From assembly GCA_016719015.1 (NCBI GenBank), contig JADKAZ010000001.1, positions 1,240,001 through 1,304,000 of the forward strand: a stretch of DNA of 64,000 nucleotides, read 5' to 3'. This document shows positions 40,702 to 48,988 of the stretch, one piece after another. A program made the translations under genes and the position numbers. This stretch comes from Chitinophagaceae bacterium. GTDB taxonomy: Bacteria > Bacteroidota > Bacteroidia > Chitinophagales > Chitinophagaceae. The notes under the pieces are model-generated. The model ran no database searches and was not told the DNA's origin. It saw only the letters and a list, made by a program, of their open reading frames with translations. Position 1 is the stretch's first letter; each line of letters begins with the position of its first letter.

Positions 40702-43554
40702 ATGCCAAAAGACAATTCCATCCAATCGGTTCTTATTATCGGCTCCGGCCCCATTATTATCGGACAAGCCTGTGAATTTGATTATTCCGGCACACAGGCC
40801 GCCCGGAGTTTACGGGAAGAAGGGGTAAAAGTTATTTTGATTAACAGTAACCCCGCTACCATCATGACCGACCCCATGATGGCTGACCGGGTTTATTTAT
40901 TGCCACTGACAGTCGAAAGCATTGAACAGATATTACAGGAAAATAAAATTGATGCGGTGTTGCCGACGATGGGCGGACAAACAGCACTCAACCTGGCTAA
41001 AGAAGCAGAAGAGTTGGGCATCTGGAAGCAATATAATGTGCGGCTGATTGGTGTGGATATTAAAGCAATTGAAAAAGCAGAGGATAGAGAACAGTTTAGA
41101 AAGTGGATGATTGAGTTAGGCGTAACAGTAGCCCAGGGAAAAATTGCCAACTCTTACCTTGAAGGGAAAGAGTTTGCACAGCAAATTGGTTTTCCGTTAG
41201 TACTTCGTCCTTCTTTTACATTAGGTGGTACTGGTGGTGGATTGGTATTTAAAAAAGAAGACCTTGACGATGCATTGAACCGAGCCTTAACGGCCAGCCC
41301 TATTCATGAAGTATTGGTAGAAAAAGCTGTACTGGGTTGGAAGGAATTTGAACTGGAATTATTAAGAGATTCTGCCAATAATGTTTGCATCATCTGCACG
41401 GTAGAAAACTTTGACCCTATGGGAGTACACACCGGCGACTCTATTACGGTGGCACCCGCCATGACATTGAGTGATACAGGTATGCAGCTGATGCGGAATA
41501 CCGCTATCATGATGATGCGGGACCTGGGAAATTTTGCTGGTGGTTGTAATGTACAATTTGCATTGAATCCTGATACAGAAGAAATACTGGCCATAGAAAT
41601 AAACCCAAGAGTTAGTCGTTCATCGGCACTGGCAAGTAAAGCCACCGGTTATCCGATTGCAAAAATTGCAGCAAAACTTGCTATCGGTTATAACCTGGAT
41701 GAGTTAGAAAACCAGATTACTAAAACAACTTCTGCTTATTTTGAACCGGCGCTTGACTATGTAATTGTAAAAATCCCCCGTTGGAACTTTGATAAATTTA
41801 AAGGGGCCGATGATACCCTTGGCTTTCAAATGAAAAGTGTGGGTGAGGTAATGGGCATTGGGAGAAGTTTTACAGAAGCGGTGCAAAAAGCCTGTCAGAG
41901 TTTGGAAAATAATGCCGTTGGTTTAGGCTATTATGGCAAAAGCCTGATGCATGCCGATGAACTGCTTGAATATATAAAGACCCCGAAATGGGACCGCATC
42001 TTCCGTATTAAAGATGCGTTGATGGCCGGCATTTCAGTTGGCTCCATCTCCAAAGCCACCAACGGTATTGACCGTTGGTTCTTATACGAGATACAAAAGA
42101 TATGCACCATTGAAAAAGAATTAGCGAAATATGACCTCGTGGACTTGCCTCTTGAATTACTCAGAGAAGCCAAAGTGAATGGCTTTAGTGACGAGCAGAT
42201 AAGCCGCATCACTGAACATGGCGATGAAGAAGATGTATATAATAAAAGAAAGGCGGCCGGTATTACAAGAGTGTACAAAATGGTAGATACCTGTTCTGCA
42301 GAGTTTGAGGCCAAAACTCCTTATTTCTATTCAACATTTGAAGCTCCCTCTAGCTCCGCCAATGGGGATGTATTAACCTCTAATGAATCGAAGGTTTCCA
42401 ATAAAAAGAAAATCATTGTACTCGGCTCCGGACCCAATCGCATCGGCCAGGGTATCGAATTTGATTACTGCTGTGTACATGGCTTACTTGCCATTAAAGA
42501 ATGTGGTTATGAATCCATCATGGTGAACTGTAACCCGGAAACAGTTTCTACAGATTTCGACATGGCCGATAAATTATACTTCGAACCTGTTTACTGGGAA
42601 CATCTCTGGGAAATTATCGAACATGAAAAACCTGAAGGAGTAATTGTTCAATTAGGCGGACAAACGGCATTAAAGCTGGCAGAGAAGCTTCATGCAAAAG
42701 GCATTAAGATTATTGGAACTTCTTATGATAGCATGGATATTGCCGAAGACCGTGGCCGTTTCAGTGACCGGTTAAAAGAATTGGAAATTCCTTATCCGGA
42801 CTATGGCACTGCCGAAAGTGTGGATGAAGCAATAGCAGTAGCCAATAAAGTAGGCTACCCCGTATTGGTTCGTCCGTCATATGTATTAGGAGGACAAAGA
42901 ATGCGTATTGTACTGAATGATGATGAAGTGGAAAAAGCAGTGGTGAGTTTATTAAAACATCTTCCGGGAAATAAGATACTGATTGACCATTTTCTTGATC
43001 GTTGCCAGGAAGCAGAGATTGATGGAATTTTTGACGGAGAAGATTTTCATGTAATGGGTGTGATGGAGCATATTGAGCCTGCTGGTATTCACTCCGGCGA
43101 TAGTAATGCGGTTTTACCAGCCTTTAATCTTACACCTTTGATTGTGCACACTATGGAAGAGTACGCAGAGAAGATTGCAAGGGAATTAAAAATAAAAGGG
43201 CTCATCAACATCCAGTTCGCCATCAAGAATGATAAAGTATATGTAATTGAAGCCAACCCAAGAGCTTCGAGAACAACGCCTTTCATTGCAAAAGCTTACC
43301 AGATCCCTTATTTAAATATTGCTACCAAAATAATGATGGGCACTCATAAGCTGAAAGATTTTACGTTCGAGAAAAAGCTGAATGGCTTTGCTATCAAAGA
43401 ACCGGTATTCTCTTTCAATAAATTCCCCGGAGTGAATAAAGAGCTGGGGCCTGAAATGAAATCAACAGGTGAAGCAATACGGTTTATCAAAGATTTGAGG
43501 GATCCTTATTTCCGTCAGTTGTACAAAGACAGGAGTATGTATTTGAGTAAATAG
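40702..43554 (+). CDS. carB: carbamoyl-phosphate synthase large chain
   Basis: Makes carbamoyl phosphate from bicarbonate, ammonia and two ATP for pyrimidine and arginine synthesis. The 950 residues contain the two homologous ATP-grasp halves: SVLIIGSGPIIIGQACEFDY at the start and KIIVLGSGPNRIGQGIEFDY from about 572, with EINPRVSRSSALASKATGYP and EANPRASRTTPFIAKAY. Compared with the 1073-residue enterobacterial enzyme the C-terminal MGS-like allosteric domain is missing, which is usual in Bacteroidota and implies no UMP/IMP control by that domain. The linker at 552-570 (APSSSANGDVLTSNESK) is slightly long. carA is not in this window. Confidence 0.97.
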   Translation: MPKDNSIQSVLIIGSGPIIIGQACEFDYSGTQAARSLREEGVKVILINSNPATIMTDPMMADRVYLLPLTVESIEQILQENKIDAVLPTMGGQTALNLAKEAEELGIWKQYNVRLIGVDIKAIEKAEDREQFRKWMIELGVTVAQGKIANSYLEGKEFAQQIGFPLVLRPSFTLGGTGGGLVFKKEDLDDALNRALTASPIHEVLVEKAVLGWKEFELELLRDSANNVCIICTVENFDPMGVHTGDSITVAPAMTLSDTGMQLMRNTAIMMMRDLGNFAGGCNVQFALNPDTEEILAIEINPRVSRSSALASKATGYPIAKIAAKLAIGYNLDELENQITKTTSAYFEPALDYVIVKIPRWNFDKFKGADDTLGFQMKSVGEVMGIGRSFTEAVQKACQSLENNAVGLGYYGKSLMHADELLEYIKTPKWDRIFRIKDALMAGISVGSISKATNGIDRWFLYEIQKICTIEKELAKYDLVDLPLELLREAKVNGFSDEQISRITEHGDEEDVYNKRKAAGITRVYKMVDTCSAEFEAKTPYFYSTFEAPSSSANGDVLTSNESKVSNKKKIIVLGSGPNRIGQGIEFDYCCVHGLLAIKECGYESIMVNCNPETVSTDFDMADKLYFEPVYWEHLWEIIEHEKPEGVIVQLGGQTALKLAEKLHAKGIKIIGTSYDSMDIAEDRGRFSDRLKELEIPYPDYGTAESVDEAIAVANKVGYPVLVRPSYVLGGQRMRIVLNDDEVEKAVVSLLKHLPGNKILIDHFLDRCQEAEIDGIFDGEDFHVMGVMEHIEPAGIHSGDSNAVLPAFNLTPLIVHTMEEYAEKIARELKIKGLINIQFAIKNDKVYVIEANPRASRTTPFIAKAYQIPYLNIATKIMMGTHKLKDFTFEKKLNGFAIKEPVFSFNKFPGVNKELGPEMKSTGEAIRFIKDLRDPYFRQLYKDRSMYLSK

Positions 43555-43578
43555 ATTTTCATTTTATATTAATTTTTG

Positions 43579-43608
43579 AATGCCGTCGTTACCGACGGCA
43601 TTTTCTTT
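43579..43608 (+). terminator. intrinsic terminator after carB
   Basis: AATGCCGTCG (43579-43588), loop TTAC, CGACGGCATT (43593-43602), followed by TTCTTTTT. A perfect 10-bp stem 24 nt after the carB stop. Confidence 0.88.
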
Positions 43609-43621
43609 TTATCTTTCATAT

Positions 43622-44092
43622 ATGAACCAGGAAATTCAATCAATTATAAGGCGTATTGAAAGTGTAAATAATGGCGAACCCTGGTTTGGCAGAGCTGCCT
43701 ATAGCATCATGGAAGAAGTAAATGCTAAAAAAGCTTATATCAAACCAAATAACACAGAACACTCTTTAATAGAATTACTTTATCATATGATAACATGGGC
43801 CGACTTTACATTAAAACGAATTGAAAAAAATAAGAAGAACGATTTGACCACCTCTGAAAAGCTTGATTGGAGGGCCATTAATCCAAAAATACATACCTGG
43901 AAAAAAGGCCTGGCCGAGTTTAAAGCTATCCATAAAAAAATAGTAGCCCTACTCCAAACAAAAGACGATGATTTTTTACTCGAGATGGTGGATTATCGTA
44001 AATACAATTTTCGTTTTCTCATCAATGGTATGATACAACATAATATTTACCACCTTGGGCAGATAGCTTACCTGAAGAAATTGCTGGATTAG
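43622..44092 (+). CDS. DinB-family protein
   Basis: Four-helix-bundle protein of 156 residues with the DinB metal triad H55, H140 and H144 (LLYHMITWAD and MIQHNIYHLGQ). DinB-like proteins are often thiol-dependent transferases or damage-inducible proteins of unclear function. The ATG at 43622 is preferred to an upstream frame opening at 43580, because that codon lies inside the carB terminator. It stands between carB and comEC on the same strand. Confidence 0.85.
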   Translation: MNQEIQSIIRRIESVNNGEPWFGRAAYSIMEEVNAKKAYIKPNNTEHSLIELLYHMITWADFTLKRIEKNKKNDLTTSEKLDWRAINPKIHTWKKGLAEFKAIHKKIVALLQTKDDDFLLEMVDYRKYNFRFLINGMIQHNIYHLGQIAYLKKLLD

Positions 44093-44153
44093 TGTAAACC
44101 GATACCCTGAAAGTAGTATTGCCCGGTAAAAAAGAGCTTTTTATCTTTTCAGT

Positions 44154-46244
44154 ATGGCTCTCTATGGTTCTAACTTCTGGAAGAAGACCCCGTTTCTTAA
44201 ACTATTGCTTGCTGCCATTGCAGGTATAATAGTGCAATGGCATTTTCAGGTTAGTATAACAATATGGTGGCTTGTTCTCCTTGCTGGCACCGTTCTTACA
44301 GCCATTTTTTTCCTGATTCCCTTTTTTAAACGTTTTAGGTTTGCTTTTATAAACGGAATTATCACCAGTATCCTTTTCTTTTCCATCGGTGGTATACTAA
44401 CCTGGGAGAAAGATATCCGGAACGATAAACAATGGCTGGGAAATTATTATACCGGAACCGAGACATTAATAGTAACAGTAGATGAACCTCCGGTGGAGAA
44501 AACTAAATCCGTTAAGGCAAATGCTACAGTGAGCTATTTATTAAAAAACGAGCAACCCATTTCTGTTAACGGGAAGATTATACTTTATTTCAAGAAAGAC
44601 TCTTCGTTACAGCTATCGTATGGGTCTCAAATCATATTCAAAAAACCTTTACAGGAAATTAAAAACTCAGGTAACCCCGGTGGATTTGATTATAAACGCT
44701 ATTCCCTTTTTCAGGGCATCACCCACCAGGTGTACCTGAAATCCGATGAATTCGAACTACTAAATGACACTAGAGAAAATTGGTTCAGGAAATTCATTTA
44801 TTCTTCCCGGGAAAAAGTGCTGGATATCCTGCGAACGAATATCAAAGGCGGGAAAGAACTTGGATTAGCAGAAGCTTTATTGATTGGTTACAAAGATGAC
44901 CTGGAGCAATCATTGGTCCAATCTTATACCAACACTGGTGTGGTGCACATCATTGCCATATCAGGGCTGCATCTTGGATTAATTTATTGGTTGCTGGCTC
45001 TACTTTTGAAACCATTAAAAAAAAGAAAGAAAACAAAATGGCTCAGTCCTGTACTTATTATTACCGGTTTATGGCTCTTCAGCCTGTTAGCGGGGGCACA
45101 GCCTTCTATTCTTAGGTCGGCATTAATGTTCACCTGTATTGTTTGGGGTGAAACTTTTTCCAGGAAAACATCCATTTTCAATACGATGGCTGTGTCGGCT
45201 TTCATCCTTCTTTGCATTAATCCATATTTCCTCTGGGATGTTGGCTTTCAACTTTCCTATGCCGCAGTACTCAGTATCATTATTTTTATGCGGCCAATTT
45301 ATAATTGGTTCTATATAAAAAATAAAGTGTTAGACTTTTTGTGGAAGCTGAATGCTGTTACGCTGGCAGCACAAATATTGACTGTACCATTAAGTATATA
45401 CCACTTCCACCAGTTTCCTAATTTATTTATCCTCACCAATTTCCTGGCTGTACCATTATCAAGTGCTATTTTGCTGGGCGAAATTTTTCTGTGTGTTATT
45501 TCATTTATTCCTGTTGTAGCAATCTTCATTGGAAAAATTATTTCGGGGCTGATATGGCTGATGAACACTTATATAGAAAAAATTGAATCCATTCATTTTT
45601 CGTTATGGGATGGATTACAGATAAGTATTCTCCAGGCTGCTCTTCTTATTTTCTTTGCAGTTGGTATTAGCTATTGGTTGATGGAGAAATCAACTACAGG
45701 ATTAAAACTGGGCTTATTGGCATTTCTTGGTTTTGCTATAGTACGTTCATGGTCATTTATACAAAGCAACCGGCAACAGAAAATCATTGTTTATAATGTG
45801 CCGCAAAAAAGAGCCATCGACATTGTGAATGGCAGAAACTATTTCTTTGTAGGAGACAGCGATCTTCTCGCTAACGATTTTGCCCGCAACTTCCACCTGA
45901 AACCCTCCAGAATCTTATACAGGATTAGCGATGTAGCAGCTTTAGATAATTTATCTTTCTTTGAAAACTACCTGAGCTATAATGGTAAACACATTTTACT
46001 CGTAGATGAATCCATTTCCTTTTTACCACAGGAAACAAAGCCTTTAGTGGACTTATTGGTGATCTCGAAAAACCCTAAAATTTATATGAAAAAACTGGTA
46101 GCCTCATTCAATATAAAACGAGTGGTCTTTGATGGCTCTGTACCGGCATGGAAGGTTACCTACTGGAAAAAAGATTGTGATTCCTTGCAAATTCCCTGGC
46201 ATGATGTAACGATGAAAGGTGCTTTTGAGATGAGGTTGAATTAA
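44154..46244 (+). CDS. comEC: ComEC/Rec2-family DNA-uptake channel protein
   Basis: Polytopic membrane protein that carries single-stranded DNA across the inner membrane in transformation. The 696 residues contain an N-terminal membrane segment and DUF4131-type OB-like region, then the Competence domain (VVHIIAISGLHLGLIYWLLA, AQPSILRSALMFTCIVWGE, NPYFLWDVGFQLSYAAVLSI). The C-terminal extracytoplasmic part (about 560-696) is short and lacks the full metallo-beta-lactamase motifs of long ComEC proteins. The -33 element of the purH promoter lies in its last codons. Confidence 0.92.
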   Translation: MALYGSNFWKKTPFLKLLLAAIAGIIVQWHFQVSITIWWLVLLAGTVLTAIFFLIPFFKRFRFAFINGIITSILFFSIGGILTWEKDIRNDKQWLGNYYTGTETLIVTVDEPPVEKTKSVKANATVSYLLKNEQPISVNGKIILYFKKDSSLQLSYGSQIIFKKPLQEIKNSGNPGGFDYKRYSLFQGITHQVYLKSDEFELLNDTRENWFRKFIYSSREKVLDILRTNIKGGKELGLAEALLIGYKDDLEQSLVQSYTNTGVVHIIAISGLHLGLIYWLLALLLKPLKKRKKTKWLSPVLIITGLWLFSLLAGAQPSILRSALMFTCIVWGETFSRKTSIFNTMAVSAFILLCINPYFLWDVGFQLSYAAVLSIIIFMRPIYNWFYIKNKVLDFLWKLNAVTLAAQILTVPLSIYHFHQFPNLFILTNFLAVPLSSAILLGEIFLCVISFIPVVAIFIGKIISGLIWLMNTYIEKIESIHFSLWDGLQISILQAALLIFFAVGISYWLMEKSTTGLKLGLLAFLGFAIVRSWSFIQSNRQQKIIVYNVPQKRAIDIVNGRNYFFVGDSDLLANDFARNFHLKPSRILYRISDVAALDNLSFFENYLSYNGKHILLVDESISFLPQETKPLVDLLVISKNPKIYMKKLVASFNIKRVVFDGSVPAWKVTYWKKDCDSLQIPWHDVTMKGAFEMRLN

Positions 46245-46254
46245 GTTAGTTTTG
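46224..46254 (+). promoter_or_regulatory. promoter of purH
   Basis: TTTG (46224-46227), 19-nt spacer, TAGTTTTG (46247-46254). Both boxes match the Bacteroidota consensus exactly, the best promoter match in this window. Transcription would start near 46260, immediately before the palindrome at 46265-46281. Confidence 0.65.
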
Positions 46255-46264
46255 CGGCTCCCAA

Positions 46265-46281
46265 TCCCGCCCGGGGCGGGA
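46265..46281 (+). promoter_or_regulatory. GC-rich hairpin at the predicted 5' end of the purH mRNA
   Basis: TCCCGCC (46265-46271), loop CGG, GGCGGGA (46275-46281): 7 perfect GC-rich pairs. With the promoter above, the transcript would begin with this hairpin, which could protect its 5' end. There is no T-run, so it is not a terminator. Confidence 0.5.
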
Positions 46282-46304
46282 CCGCCTTTCAACACAATCA
46301 TTTT

Positions 46305-47945
46305 ATGAACAAAAAGATTCAATCGGCTCTTATTTCTGTATTTTATAAGGACGGTCTTGAGAATATTGTACAACTGCTGGCTGAGTTTGGTGTAACAATC
46401 TATTCAACCGGCGGCACACAGGCTTTTATAGAAAAGCTTGGTCATAAGGTGGTGCCGGTAGAAGACCTGACAACCTATCCTTCCATACTGGGGGGCCGTG
46501 TAAAAACACTTCACCCATCTGTGTTTGGCGGGATATTGGGAAAAAGGGACGATGCACAACATTTGCAGGAAATGAAACAATATAATATTCCTGAAATAGA
46601 CCTGGTAATAGTGGACCTGTACCCGTTTGAGGAAACGGTGGCTTCCACCACCGAAGAAAAAGCTATTATCGAAAAGATTGATATCGGCGGACCTTCTATG
46701 ATAAGAGGCGCCGCCAAGAATCACAAAGATGTAACAGTGGTAGCCAATAAAAGAGATTATACTTTACTTGAAAATATACTGAAGGAACAAAACGGCGAAA
46801 CTTCGCTGGACCAACGACGGATGTTTGCTATCAAAGCTTTTGATGTTTGTACGGCGTATGATACGGCCATCTCAAATTATTTTCACCAGTTGTCTATGGC
46901 AACGCCTTTTAATAAGGAAGAGAAAATTCTCCGCTACGGAGAGAACCCACACCAGAAAGCTGTTTTCTTCGGTAACCTGAATGAACTTTTTGACCAACTG
47001 AATGGAAAAGAATTGTCGTACAACAACCTTGTAGATGTGGATGCAGCAATGCAACTAATAAGAGATGCAGCCCCCCCACCCCCCGAAGGGGGGATCTCAG
47101 ACTCGAATAGTTTTACAACGCATAACAGCAACCAAACAACTGAAACCAATAAAACGACTACAGTAATAACAGACTCAAAGAACCTTCCTTCGGAGGGCAG
47201 GGAGGCTGTATTTGCAATCATCAAACACACCAACGTTTGCGGTATTGCCCAACGGCCCACCATTAAAGAAAGTTGGGAAGCAGCATTGGCGGGTGACCCG
47301 GAAAGTGCTTTTGGCGGAGTGCTGATTTGCAACGGAACAATCGATAAAGCTACTGCTGAAGCCATCAACGAAATTTTCTTTGAAGTATTAATTGCGCCTT
47401 CATTTGATGAAGATGCACTGTTGATACTGAAATCGAAGAAGAACAGAATATTATTGAAGACCAAGACAGAGCATGCAGGTCAGTCATCAGAAATGTTTCG
47501 TTCGCTGCTGAACGGAGTGCTGGTGCAAGGAGCAGATGAAGGTAATTTTGCTGACTGGAAAGAAGCCGGTGCCAGGGAAAGTACTGCCGAAGAGAAAGAA
47601 GACTTGTTCTTTTCAAATCTTGTCTGCAAACATCTAAAGTCGAATGCGATTGCACTGGTTAAGAACAAACAATTGATTGGTAAAGGCTGTGGGCAAACAA
47701 GTCGAATCGATTCTTTACGCCAGGCACTTGAGAAAGCAAAGCAATTCAACTTTAACCTGGACGGTGCGGTAATGGCCAGTGATGCTTTCTTCCCCTTTGA
47801 TGATTGTGTGAAACTGGGACATGAAGCAGGTATTACTGCTTTCATACAACCGGGTGGTTCCATACGGGATAATGATTCTATTGAATATTGTAAAACCAAT
47901 AACCTGGCAATGGTGATAACAGGGATGCGGCATTTTAAACATTAA
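46305..47945 (+). CDS. purH: bifunctional AICAR transformylase / IMP cyclohydrolase with a repeat-derived insert
   Basis: Catalyses the last two steps of IMP synthesis. The N-terminal IMP cyclohydrolase (MGS-like) domain covers about 1-200 (YSTGGTQAFIEKLGHKVVPV, GGRVKTLHPSVFGGIL); the AICAR transformylase part has RYGENPHQKA, NNLVDVDAAMQLI and the catalytic IIKHTN (K307-H308). Length is 546 residues rather than the usual 505-510. The excess is residues 255-301 (APPPPPEGGIS ... NLPSEGRE), encoded by an in-frame 141-bp element at 47068-47208. All known motifs remain on both sides, so the enzyme may still work. Its stop codon overlaps the next gene (TAATG). Confidence 0.95.
   Translation: MNKKIQSALISVFYKDGLENIVQLLAEFGVTIYSTGGTQAFIEKLGHKVVPVEDLTTYPSILGGRVKTLHPSVFGGILGKRDDAQHLQEMKQYNIPEIDLVIVDLYPFEETVASTTEEKAIIEKIDIGGPSMIRGAAKNHKDVTVVANKRDYTLLENILKEQNGETSLDQRRMFAIKAFDVCTAYDTAISNYFHQLSMATPFNKEEKILRYGENPHQKAVFFGNLNELFDQLNGKELSYNNLVDVDAAMQLIRDAAPPPPEGGISDSNSFTTHNSNQTTETNKTTTVITDSKNLPSEGREAVFAIIKHTNVCGIAQRPTIKESWEAALAGDPESAFGGVLICNGTIDKATAEAINEIFFEVLIAPSFDEDALLILKSKKNRILLKTKTEHAGQSSEMFRSLLNGVLVQGADEGNFADWKEAGARESTAEEKEDLFFSNLVCKHLKSNAIALVKNKQLIGKGCGQTSRIDSLRQALEKAKQFNFNLDGAVMASDAFFPFDDCVKLGHEAGITAFIQPGGSIRDNDSIEYCKTNNLAMVITGMRHFKH
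47068..47208. mobile_element. 141-bp MITE/REP-like element inserted in frame in purH
   Basis: The element is bounded by 26-bp terminal inverted repeats at 47068-47093 and 47183-47208. Comparing the left arm with the reverse complement of the right, 20 of 26 positions agree and all six differences are transitions. Both arms begin CAGCC and contain CCGAAGG. The 141-bp length is 47 codons, so the purH frame is kept. The interior (47114-47162) reads as degenerate heptamers such as TACAACG, CATAACA, GCAACCA, AACAACT, GAAACCA. It encodes no protein of its own. A related single arm occurs at 55065-55088. Confidence 0.75.
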
Positions 47946-48955
47946 TGAACATTTTTGATTTCCATAAAACCATTCTCAACACTTCTGCTGATTATTTAAA
48001 AAAATTAGCAGTATTCAATCCACTTACTATCCGCAAAAAGGGGACGAAGTCAAAAGCCATTTTTGCGTTAGCTCTCGTTTGTATTTTATGGGGCACCACC
48101 TGGATTGCCTCCAAAGAAGGGGTAAGCCATATGCCGGCATTACAACTGGCAGGTATACGACAACTTATTGCAGGAATTTTATATGTCGGATTCTTTTTTT
48201 ATAAAGGAGCCGCTTTGCCAAAAGGAAAAGAGTGGATACCCATTCTGGTATTAAGTTTCCTGAATTTCATAATGAGTAATGGCCTCAGCACCTGGGGTGT
48301 GCAATATATTTCTGCAGGGCTTGGCTCCATTATGGGAGCTATTTTTCCATTGTGGCTGGTGGTAATAGGATTATTTATCTCAAAAGAAAAATTACCCAGA
48401 AATGCTATCATCGGTTTACTGCTTGGCTTTAGCGGTGTATGCATAATTTTTTCTGACCACCTGCAGGATTTTCTGAACCCGGATTTCCGGAAAGGAATTA
48501 TTTTATCGCTTATCGCCACCTGGACATGGGCTTTTGCCACTTTGTACACCAAACAACAGGCTATGAATTTTAATCCTTATTTCAGCCTGGGATTGCAAAT
48601 GCTAATCTCTGCCGTGGCGCTGATAAGTTTTACCAGTGCTACCGGCAATGCGGTTCCTGTGAGTAAGATACCATGGCAATCCTGGGCTGCAATTGCCTAC
48701 CTCATTGTTTTTGGTTCGTTGATTGCATTCATCTGTTATTTATATGCCCTGCAAAATCTTCCAACCGAGCAGGCCTCTATTTATGCATATATTAATCCGA
48801 TTGTTGCTGTGCTCTGCGGCTGGATTGTATTTGGTGAAAAAGTCACCATCTTTATTACCATCGGAGGATTAGTGACATTACTCGGGGTGTACCTCGTCAA
48901 CAAAGCTTTTAAAGCTATCCCGCCACCTGAGCAACCGGAGACAGAAGGAATGTAA
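47945..48955 (+). CDS. EamA/DMT-family transporter
   Basis: Drug/metabolite transporter-superfamily permease of 336 residues with ten predicted helices in two EamA repeats, the first starting at IFALALVCILWGTTWIASKE and the second at GIILSLIATWTWAFATLYTK; conserved ends include EQASIYAYINPIVAVLCGWI and FGEKVTIFITIGGLVTLLGVY. A 40-residue cytoplasmic N-terminus precedes TM1. Substrate unknown; family members export amino acids or metabolites. The ATG at 47945 overlaps the purH stop (TAATG), so translation is coupled. Confidence 0.9.
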   Translation: MNIFDFHKTILNTSADYLKKLAVFNPLTIRKKGTKSKAIFALALVCILWGTTWIASKEGVSHMPALQLAGIRQLIAGILYVGFFFYKGAALPKGKEWIPILVLSFLNFIMSNGLSTWGVQYISAGLGSIMGAIFPLWLVVIGLFISKEKLPRNAIIGLLLGFSGVCIIFSDHLQDFLNPDFRKGIILSLIATWTWAFATLYTKQQAMNFNPYFSLGLQMLISAVALISFTSATGNAVPVSKIPWQSWAAIAYLIVFGSLIAFICYLYALQNLPTEQASIYAYINPIVAVLCGWIVFGEKVTIFITIGGLVTLLGVYLVNKAFKAIPPPEQPETEGM

Positions 48956-48988
48956 ATCAATAAACTTTTTAATAACCCTTCAGGATTG

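Noticed and set aside
42342..42410. The long CarB linker as another repeat insertion
   Set aside because: It shows no clear heptamer phase or inverted repeat; a slightly long linker is common in this family.
43580..43621. Longer start for the DinB protein
   Set aside because: The start would be inside the carB terminator hairpin, whereas ATG 43622 fits the family start.
46934..47464. A 176-codon minus-strand frame opposite purH
   Set aside because: It is the reverse of the purH coding region, including the GC-rich insert, and shows no recognisable domain.
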